From Acidobacteriota bacterium (GTDB taxonomy: Bacteria > Acidobacteriota > Terriglobia > Terriglobales > Acidobacteriaceae), in NCBI GenBank assembly GCA_028872955.1, contig JAGWNX010000020.1:1-49653 (forward strand): a stretch of 49,653 nucleotides of DNA, in the 5' to 3' direction. The notes below the pieces were generated by a model. It saw nothing but the letters and a program-made list of their open reading frames with translations, had not been told where the DNA came from and did not search any database. Position numbers and translations under genes: made by a program. Position 1 is the stretch's first letter. Each line of letters begins with the position of its first letter. Of the stretch, positions 43,925-49,653 are shown one piece after another.

Positions 43925-45610
43925 TCAGCCCGCGGATGCCGTGCCTGTTGGAGTTGTCTGCCCCCGCTTCAGGTCATCGCCCAGCAGGATGGCATCTGCG
44001 ATCTCGCGCATGGACTTTCGCCGCTGTCGGCTCTCGCGCTGCATTCGCCGGTACGCTTCCTCTTCCGTCGCGCCCAGATCACGCTGCAGGATGCCTTTGG
44101 CGCGATCCACAATCTTGCGTGTCTCCAGCCGATTGGCAAGCTGCGTGTTCTCCGTCTCCAGCCGAGCACGCTCAATCTCTGCACCCACCAGGTAGCCTAA
44201 TGTGGAGATGAGCCGCAGCTCATTGGCAGAGTGGTGATAGCTGAGCCGATGCTGCAGATTGATGACACCCACGACCTTGCTGGCGCACAGGATGGGCGTG
44301 CTCAGAATCGCTTCAAAGTGATCTTCGGGAAGATTTTTGAAGACCACAAAGCGCGGATCGTTCGATGCGTTGGCGGCGATGACGACCGGCTCGCGATGCT
44401 CCGCCACCCAGCCGGTAATGCCCTGCCCCAGCGCGACGCCAAGCTGATCGACCACATCGGCATGCGGATTCTTCGACGCGCGCAGGACCAGCTTGTCCTG
44501 CTCCAGCACGTAGATAAAGCAGGAGTCGCAGGGAATGACGGTGGTAACGAAGTCCACAATGCTCTGCAGCACCACGTGCAGTGGATCTGCCGCAGCGATG
44601 CGGCTGCTGATCTGGTGCAGGAAGTCAATGGAGGTAAGACCGTCGCGGAAGCCTGCCATGGTAGGCGTGGAGGGCTGCACACGAGCCACATCACTCAGGC
44701 TCTGCAGCGTCTTCGCGGCCATCCTCCGCGAGGACAGCTCGGGTGCGGCAGGGGCAGACTCGCTGGAGGCTTGCTTCTGCGCCAGAATGCGGGCGGCGTA
44801 CTGCGCAGCCTCGTTGACGATAAAGCCCATCTTGGGCCGCGACGGCTCAAAGTCCGGAGTCACGCCGTAGTGCGCCAGCTCCTCCGTCGTCGTCGGCCCA
44901 ATGGAGACCACGACCAGGCTGCGCAGGCCAGCGCGCAGATCCTCCTCGCACCCCATCTGCTCTGCCACCTGGAACAGGTGGATCACCTGGACTGCAGTCA
45001 TAAACAGCACAACTTCCACATTGCCACTGGCGATAGCGAGCACCGACTCGCGCAGCGGCCCCAGATCCTCAGGCAGCGCCCACTGATAGACGGGCACCTT
45101 GGTGACCCTCGCGCACTTCAGCGTAAGCTCGGCGAGGAACTCCGGGTTGGAAGCGCCATACTCCTGCACGGCGACGTGCCAGCCAGGCAGCTCCGAGCCA
45201 AAGCTGGCATCCATGGCCTGCATCAGCTCGCGCCAGGTGGTGGGCTCGGCCGCCGTTACGGCGATGGGTACGTTGAGCTCGCGCAGCGCTGCGGTGGGCT
45301 TGGCTCCGCGCACGGCAACACGCACCTGGCGCAGAGCCTGCAGAAACTGCTCGCGGTCGTACCGCGTGGCGACGGTCTCCACCAGCGCCCTGACTCCGAC
45401 GCCAGTAAAGAACACAACGGCATCAAACTCCCCTTCCAGCAAACGTGCCGCGAACTCCAGAGCCTGCGTATTGGAGGCCAGCGGAACCTCACGCATTGAG
45501 GGCACGACAAAGGGCTCGCCTCCATAGGTCCGGATCAGCTTCTCGACCTCTTTGGCGCGGCGCGACTCCAGCGAGAGAACTCGCAGACCATCAAAGCTCG
45601 CGTGTGCCAT
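43925..45610 (-). CDS. HemD-GAF-ANTAR fusion: uroporphyrinogen-III-synthase-like regulator
   Basis: A 561-residue three-domain protein starting at 45610 (AGGAG 6 nt upstream). Residues 7-275 are a HemD (uroporphyrinogen-III synthase) domain: LRVLSLESRRAKEVEKLI, VFFTGVGVRALVE, VLFMTAVQVIHLF and VVSIGPTTTEELAHYG. Residues 345-480 are a GAF domain (VLQSIVDFVTTVIPCDSCFI, LGQGITGWVAEHREPVV, GVINLQHR), often a small-molecule sensor. A short coiled coil leads to an ANTAR domain (488-546: LETRKIVDRAKGILQRDLG, EEEAYRRMQRES, MREIADAILL), which binds RNA hairpins and prevents transcription termination in NasR, AmiR and EutV. It may sense tetrapyrrole or nitrite status, make uroporphyrinogen III, or both. 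Its neighbours (outer-membrane protein, nirA, flavoprotein) point to nitrite assimilation. Confidence 0.9.
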   Translation of the reverse strand: MAHASFDGLRVLSLESRRAKEVEKLIRTYGGEPFVVPSMREVPLASNTQALEFAARLLEGEFDAVVFFTGVGVRALVETVATRYDREQFLQALRQVRVAVRGAKPTAALRELNVPIAVTAAEPTTWRELMQAMDASFGSELPGWHVAVQEYGASNPEFLAELTLKCARVTKVPVYQWALPEDLGPLRESVLAIASGNVEVVLFMTAVQVIHLFQVAEQMGCEEDLRAGLRSLVVVSIGPTTTEELAHYGVTPDFEPSRPKMGFIVNEAAQYAARILAQKQASSESAPAAPELSSRRMAAKTLQSLSDVARVQPSTPTMAGFRDGLTSIDFLHQISSRIAAADPLHVVLQSIVDFVTTVIPCDSCFIYVLEQDKLVLRASKNPHADVVDQLGVALGQGITGWVAEHREPVVIAANASNDPRFVVFKNLPEDHFEAILSTPILCASKVVGVINLQHRLSYHHSANELRLISTLGYLVGAEIERARLETENTQLANRLETRKIVDRAKGILQRDLGATEEEAYRRMQRESRQRRKSMREIADAILLGDDLKRGQTTPTGTASAG

Positions 45611-45789
45611 ATCTGCTCCTCGGCCCCGGGGAAGGGGGTGAAGGCACATCCTGCAGCCGCCGTCTCAACGAATGCGTTCCTGCGCTGTGTGCTCAGCGGA
45701 CTGCTGTGTGTGCCTGGTTAACTCGGATTGTAGACGCAACCAGCAGGCCACCACAAAGTGCGTTTGCAATGACCTGCTGACGTGCGTGC

Positions 45790-46629
45790 CTAAAACGTGA
45801 TGCGTGATGTGACGACGATGGCATGGTTATAGGGATGAAAGCTGGATGTGGCAATCTGCATGCCGCCGCCAAAGAGAAATGCGAGGCGATCCTTCGCATC
45901 GTGACGCAACTTGATCTTGCTGATCATAATGCCGGGCGTGACGAAGGTGAGAACCTTACCGTTGTTTGGGCCGCGATTGAAGAACGTTGCATTCGCCTCC
46001 ACCTCGGGCCAGAAGTACCGGCCCACCTTGTACTGCGCCACCGTGTTCCACGCGATCGTCCGGCCAATAGCATTGATCTGTCCCGTGGGCAGGGTCCCAC
46101 CCAGGCTGCTCTGCACATCGAAGTTGCCAAACCCCTTGCCGGCGACCAAAGTCGGGTTGATGCTGTGCTGCGCCGAGCCATTTTTGTAGCTGCCCGTGGC
46201 AGCAACCCCCTGCAGCTGGAGCGATGCCATGTAGTTGTGCGCCTCGGCGTTGCTGGCCGCAAATCGATACTTGAGCACCATGGAGAAGTCGCTGGCACCA
46301 TCAGCCACCTTGGGGCTGTTGTGCTCGATGTACGCGGGCAGGTTCACATCGACCTCGGTATTCGCAAACGGGATCAGGTTGAATCCCTTGCCGTTATCCA
46401 GGTTCCAGGTCGTGGTCAACGCCGGAGTGATCTGCCGGACGAAGTCCGCTCGGTAGAGCTGTACGATGCCTGAGGACGGCGTGACCACGGGCACAACCCA
46501 GCCCGGTTGCCGGGCACTGGTGGTGCGCACACGGTTCTCCCACTGGTGGAAGAAGCCCTGCTGCGCATGCCCGGTGCAGATGGTTGCAAAGGGCATCATG
46601 CATGCCAACACAACGACGAAACGCTTCAT
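45790..46629 (-). CDS. Exported outer-membrane beta-barrel protein, nitrite-locus neighbour
   Basis: A 279-residue protein from ATG 46629 with AAGGAGAGA just upstream; the frame is open much further (to 47151) but the extra part is Arg/Cys rich with no family look. Signal peptide MKRFVVVLACMMPFATICTGHA. The mature protein has alternating strands (IVQLYRADFVRQITPALTTTW, FSMVLKYRFAASNAEAHNY, GKGFGNFDVQSSLGGTLPTG) and a terminal aromatic strand (HAIVVTSRITF), so a beta-barrel of about 12-14 strands. It may resemble the phenol-degradation-associated MetA-type porins. It is divergent from nirA and 179 nt upstream of the regulator gene. A role in anion entry is only inference. Confidence 0.7.
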   Translation of the reverse strand: MKRFVVVLACMMPFATICTGHAQQGFFHQWENRVRTTSARQPGWVVPVVTPSSGIVQLYRADFVRQITPALTTTWNLDNGKGFNLIPFANTEVDVNLPAYIEHNSPKVADGASDFSMVLKYRFAASNAEAHNYMASLQLQGVAATGSYKNGSAQHSINPTLVAGKGFGNFDVQSSLGGTLPTGQINAIGRTIAWNTVAQYKVGRYFWPEVEANATFFNRGPNNGKVLTFVTPGIMISKIKLRHDAKDRLAFLFGGGMQIATSSFHPYNHAIVVTSRITF

Positions 46630-47070
46630 GTGTCTCTCCTTGAGATCTCGGGTCACGGCTCTCTCTTCGAGGGGGGCTGCTACACAGTTCGTACGCTGCA
46701 GCACAGCGCATCGCTGGGCCAGGTACGCGCCGATGATCAGTCCCTCGACGTAGCAGATGTGGGTCTCTTGCGTCGTGCGACATCGGCGCTCTTTCGAGTC
46801 CGCCGTGATGCAGCAGGAACGCAGATGCAGCCAACGGGAGGCTCTAGCGTAGAGCGACCCAGCCAGGAATCGGCTGCGGAGTGAAGGGGACACATCAGGG
46901 TGTCGCCATGTACAGTGCGGTAGAGCGTTTGTAGCACGCAGTCTGTCGGGATACAAGCGTCTTCCACTCATTCGTAACGGCGATAGATTTCTTTTATGCT
47001 CCCAATCGGAGTTGTTAGCCTGGCGATGTAGTTCTTGCAGGAGCGGGACGACCGCGCTACTATCACTGCA

Positions 47071-47132
47071 AGCGGAGGACACGGCGCTCCTCCGCTGCAC
47101 GACCCCCGCCTGGTACCTGGCTGTACCGTGGC
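47071..47132 (+). promoter_or_regulatory. Candidate ANTAR-target dual hairpin in the nirA leader
   Basis: Hairpin 1: 9-bp perfect stem AGCGGAGGA/TCCTCCGCT (47071-47079 with 47088-47096), loop of 8 nt that contains ACGGCG flanked by a C-C mismatch. Hairpin 2: GCC-T-GGTAC / GTACC-GT-GGC (47108-47132) with 6-nt loop CTGGCT. The linker is 11 nt. Known ANTAR targets are two small hairpins with six-base loops, A at position 1 and G at position 4, with a short linker. Loop 1 fits if the C-C mismatch is tolerated; loop 2 has the G but not the A. Both share GGC at loop positions 3-5. Confidence 0.4.
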
Positions 47133-47236
47133 AACCCCTCTCTCTATTCATGCTCCGAGAAGAGCCTTGAATCCATCGTCAGCACTGCTTCTTCGCCCTC
47201 TGAAGCTGCGCATGGTGATGTCTGATTTGGCCCTTG

Positions 47237-47267
47237 CGCGTCTGCGGCAACCTGCCGCGTAGACGCG
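47237..47267 (+). promoter_or_regulatory. Strong GC hairpin in the nirA leader, possible attenuator
   Basis: A 13-bp stem with one 2-nt bulge: CGCGTCT and GCGGCA pair with TGCCGC and AGACGCG around a 3-nt loop. Not followed by a T-tract, so if it attenuates transcription it would need a factor or act on translation. Confidence 0.35.
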
Positions 47268-47280
47268 TCCGAACCAACCC

Positions 47281-47301
47281 TCGACATGCGTTCCATGTCG
47301 A
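47281..47301 (+). promoter_or_regulatory. Inverted repeat just upstream of nirA start
   Basis: A perfect 8-bp inverted repeat TCGACATG-N5-CATGTCGA, ending 24 nt before the ATG and just ahead of the ribosome-binding site AAGGA (47313-47317). Could be an operator or an RNA hairpin. Confidence 0.45.
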
Positions 47302-47325
47302 AGCTGTCGGTGAAGGATCTCGATC

Positions 47326-49125
47326 ATGTCTGACTATTCCAATTCGACCACTGCCTTTGCCGAGTCCGGCTTTACCGCAGAGCAGCAACAGTACCTGCAG
47401 GGCTTCTTCGCCGGTGTGCAACAGCGCGGCATTGTGCCGTTTGTGGGTCACACCTCCAGCGGCCTGATGACGCACGATGCCGCGAGCGGACTGGTGAATC
47501 AGGCCGCGCAGCCGGTGCAGCCAGACGAGGAGTTGCTCTACGGCACTCCGGTCTCTGAGCTTTGCCGCGAAGAGCGCTGGAAGCTCGAAGAGAACCCGCT
47601 CGACATCTGGGACAAGCTGCTGGCGCATGCGAGCGCAGACACCTTTCCTGCCACGGACGACGCCTTCCGCTTCAAGTTCCACGGCCTCTTCCATGTGGCC
47701 CCGGCACAGGACTCGTTCATGCTGCGCCTGCGCATTCCCGGCGGTGTGCTCAGAAGCTATCAGTTGCGTGGCCTGGCAGAGATGGCAACACAGTGGGGAT
47801 GCGGCCGCGCTGATCTGACGACGCGCGCCAACCTGCAGCTGCGCGAGTTGCGCCCGCGCGACCTGGTGAACGTGCTTCACAAGGTGCAGGCGCTGGGCCT
47901 GTCTTCACGTGGCTCCGGCGCAGATAACATCCGCAACATCACCGCCTCTCCCCTGACCGGGCTGGACCCCGCTGAGTTGTACGACGTGGCCCCGCTGGCC
48001 GAGGCAATGAGCAACTACATCCTGAACTCGCGCGACCTGTACGGCCTGCCGCGCAAGTTCAACATCGCGTTCGATAACGGCGGTGCCATCAGTGTGCTGG
48101 CAGACACCAACGATATCGGCTTCGCAGCCGTGCGTGTGACCGAGGGTCAAGGGCTGGCGGCCGGCATCTACTTCCGCGTTTTGCTCAGCGGCATCACCGG
48201 ACACCGTCAGTTTGCTTCCGACGCAGGCCTGTTGCTTGAGCCGCGCGAGGTGGTGGCGGTCGCAGCCGCAATGATCCGCGTCTTCACCCAAAATGGTGAC
48301 CGCACCAATCGCAAGAAAGCCCGGCTGAAGTATCTGATTGACCGCTGGGGCGTTGCAAAGTTTCTGGCGGAGACGGAGCAGCGTCTGGCGTTTCCGTTGC
48401 GGCACGCTCCGCTCTCAGTGTGCGAGCCGCGCGGTGCAGTCGACCGCAGCGCACACATCGGCGCGTATGCGCAGAAGCAGGCAGGCATGGTCTACCTGGG
48501 AGTTGCAGTGCCCGTCGGCCAGCTGCCGGCGGCGCAGATGCAGGCCCTCGCGGAGATAGCTGAACGCTATGGCACCGGCGAGCTGCGCCTGACCGTGTGG
48601 CAGAACCTGATTGTGCCCAACATTCCCGCAGACCGGTTGAAGGCCGCACGCGCTGCGCTGCAGTCCGCTGGCCTGAGCGATACGGCAGGCACCGTGCTTC
48701 GCGGCACCGTCGCCTGCACTGGCAACCAGGGCTGCAAGTACGCCTCTGCAGATACCAAGACACATGCCGTGACGCTGGCGCGCTATATCGACGATCGCTT
48801 CCCGATGCTGGAGCCCGTCAATCTTCACGTCACAGGCTGTGCTCACTCCTGCGCACAGCACTACGTTGGCGATGTGGGCCTGATCGCGACGCGCGTGGAC
48901 GGGGAAGAAGGTTACCACGTCGTCGTTGGCGGCGGGTCTGACCAGGATCAGGGACTTGCCCGGGAGCTGTTGCACTCCGTCAAGTTCAACGACCTGTTCG
49001 CGCCGCTCAGCGGGCTCTTCCGCGCGTACACCCGACTGGCACCACCCGGCGAGTCTCTGCTGCAGTTCACGCGTAGACACACTCTCCCCGAACTTCAGGC
49101 ACTTTGCAACCACCAGGAGCAATAA
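47326..49125 (+). CDS. nirA: NirA-family siroheme nitrite/sulfite reductase
   Basis: A 599-residue siroheme and [4Fe-4S] reductase that would reduce nitrite to ammonia (or sulfite to sulfide) with six electrons, in the cytoplasm. Two ferredoxin-like half-domains and two siroheme half-domains are present. Cluster and siroheme ligands are Cys464, Cys470, Cys505 and Cys509 (CTGNQGC...GCAHSC). Other blocks: KFHGLFHVAPAQDSFMLRLRIPGG, GRADLTTRANLQLRELRP, NRKKARLKYLIDRWG and LRLTVWQNLIVPNIP. The N-terminal 30 residues (FTAEQQQYLQGFFAG) are an extension shared with the downstream flavoprotein. It has AAGGA 8 nt before the ATG. Choice of nitrite rather than sulfite rests on the NirA-type sequence and the ANTAR regulator alongside. 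Confidence 0.9.
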   Translation: MSDYSNSTTAFAESGFTAEQQQYLQGFFAGVQQRGIVPFVGHTSSGLMTHDAASGLVNQAAQPVQPDEELLYGTPVSELCREERWKLEENPLDIWDKLLAHASADTFPATDDAFRFKFHGLFHVAPAQDSFMLRLRIPGGVLRSYQLRGLAEMATQWGCGRADLTTRANLQLRELRPRDLVNVLHKVQALGLSSRGSGADNIRNITASPLTGLDPAELYDVAPLAEAMSNYILNSRDLYGLPRKFNIAFDNGGAISVLADTNDIGFAAVRVTEGQGLAAGIYFRVLLSGITGHRQFASDAGLLLEPREVVAVAAAMIRVFTQNGDRTNRKKARLKYLIDRWGVAKFLAETEQRLAFPLRHAPLSVCEPRGAVDRSAHIGAYAQKQAGMVYLGVAVPVGQLPAAQMQALAEIAERYGTGELRLTVWQNLIVPNIPADRLKAARAALQSAGLSDTAGTVLRGTVACTGNQGCKYASADTKTHAVTLARYIDDRFPMLEPVNLHVTGCAHSCAQHYVGDVGLIATRVDGEEGYHVVVGGGSDQDQGLARELLHSVKFNDLFAPLSGLFRAYTRLAPPGESLLQFTRRHTLPELQALCNHQEQ

Positions 49126-49128
49126 GCG

Positions 49129-49653
49129 ATGCAACCCACCATCCCTTTCATCCCTGACTCAGCCCCCTTCACCCCAGAGCAGCGTAGCTGGCTGAACGGC
49201 TTTCTTGCCGGCCTGTTCTCTGCGGCACCGCAGACGACAGCTCCTGCGGCCGATCCGTTGCCCAGCCTGAAGCTCGCGGTGCTCTACGCCACGCAATCCG
49301 GCACGGCAGAGGGTCTGGCGCGCAAGTTGACCAAAGAGCTGCAGACCAAGGGCCATGTGGTCTCACTCAGCTCGCTGGAGGGCTACACCCCGGCCGCGCT
49401 CTTCGCAGAGAAGTACGCCATCTTCATTGCCAGCACCTACGGTGAAGGCGAAGCACCAGACATGGCGCAGCCCTTCTACGAGCAGCTCTGCATCGAGCAC
49501 TTCCCCTGCTGCCAGAACCTCTCCTACACGGTGCTGTCGCTGGGCGACTCCAACTACCAGCACTTCTGCAAGTTTGGCGTGGATCTGGATGCACGACTTG
49601 CCGCACTGGGTGGCACGCAGCTGTGCCCGCGCGTGGACTGCGACACGGACTTT
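49129..49653 (+). CDS. Flavodoxin-domain reductase subunit (CysJ/nitrite reductase flavoprotein-like), N-terminal part
   Basis: Runs off the right edge; 175 codons are visible. The first 40 residues contain FTPEQRSWLNGFLAGL. An FMN-binding flavodoxin domain follows: phosphate loop YATQSGTAEGLARKL, STYGEGEAPDMAQPFY and LGDSNYQHFCKFG. In this protein type a CysJ-like FAD/NADPH domain normally follows, off the window. It probably passes electrons from NADPH to NirA. It starts 3 nt after the nirA stop, with AGGAG 9 nt before the ATG, so the two are co-transcribed. Confidence 0.92.
   Translation, partial: MQPTIPFIPDSAPFTPEQRSWLNGFLAGLFSAAPQTTAPAADPLPSLKLAVLYATQSGTAEGLARKLTKELQTKGHVVSLSSLEGYTPAALFAEKYAIFIASTYGEGEAPDMAQPFYEQLCIEHFPCCQNLSYTVLSLGDSNYQHFCKFGVDLDARLAALGGTQLCPRVDCDTDF

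Larger units (their letters stand above)
46630..47325. promoter_or_regulatory. 696-bp divergent regulatory region of the nitrite locus
   Basis: Contains the promoters for the outer-membrane protein gene (minus) and nirA (plus) and, probably, a long nirA leader. Structured elements: a hairpin with 5-bp stem GACAC/GTGTC and 6-nt loop (46889-46904); an inverted repeat GCTCTA-N3-TAGAGC (46841-46855); two adjacent hairpins at 47071-47096 and 47108-47132; a strong GC stem at 47237-47267; and an 8-bp stem near the start codon (47281-47301). No canonical T-tract terminator or clear promoter boxes could be placed. Confidence 0.55.

Noticed and set aside
47014..47045. Sigma-54-like promoter (TGGC...TTGC) upstream of nirA
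   Set aside because: The spacing between the two elements is 3 nt too long for a -24/-12 promoter.
46630..47151. Extension of the outer-membrane protein to 47151
   Set aside because: A signal peptide and ribosome-binding site mark the start at 46629; the upstream translation is not protein-like and covers the regulatory region.

Overview
The window is 49.7 kb of GC-rich bacterial chromosome with densely packed genes. The core genes (polA, recG, efp, glmM, xseA, queA, argG), together with Ig-like-repeat surface proteins, DUF4382-type lipoproteins and small exported beta-barrel proteins, suggest an Acidobacteriota of the Terriglobia (Acidobacteriaceae) type. That placement is judged from protein character only; no 16S gene or other marker confirms it. 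I see no phage, transposase, integrase or CRISPR.

Layout. 1-5 kb: the N-terminus of an RND efflux pump, a small coiled-coil protein, an orphan GvpL/GvpF-like protein, an outer-membrane protein, a cytochrome c and a small beta-barrel. 4.8-10 kb: class I fumarase, pgsA, an Ig-like-repeat protein and glutamate dehydrogenase. 10-15 kb: trpE, a 63-bp tandem repeat, argG, trpG and an exported protein, all on +. 15-18 kb: efp, acylphosphatase, apt and an alcohol dehydrogenase. 17.8-21.7 kb: a minus-strand cluster xseA-glmM-two unknowns, then a K+ channel-like protein on +. 23-31.7 kb: a long minus-strand run (ABC ATPase, ABC permease, DUF374 acyltransferase, queA, polA, an exported esterase, a TPR membrane protein). 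31.8-40.5 kb: an MFS exporter, an amidohydrolase, a DUF4382/DUF5666 lipoprotein, recG, a response regulator and a PhzF protein. Then come tRNA-Cys and a sulfatase with its formylglycine-generating enzyme.

The most interesting part is the right end (43.9-49.65 kb), a nitrite-assimilation locus. A nirA-type siroheme reductase and a flavodoxin-domain electron donor are co-transcribed on +. Divergent from them are an outer-membrane protein and a 561-residue fusion of a HemD (uroporphyrinogen-III synthase) domain, a GAF domain and an ANTAR RNA-binding domain. The fusion joins the enzyme fold that makes the siroheme precursor to an antiterminator output. It lies beside a siroheme enzyme whose long leader contains two adjacent hairpins, as an ANTAR target would. 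NirA and the flavoprotein also share a short N-terminal motif that could be a docking tag.

Several start codons were moved from the longest possible frame on the basis of ribosome-binding sites, signal peptides or family N-termini; each entry says so. No database search was possible, so family assignments rest on recognised motifs.
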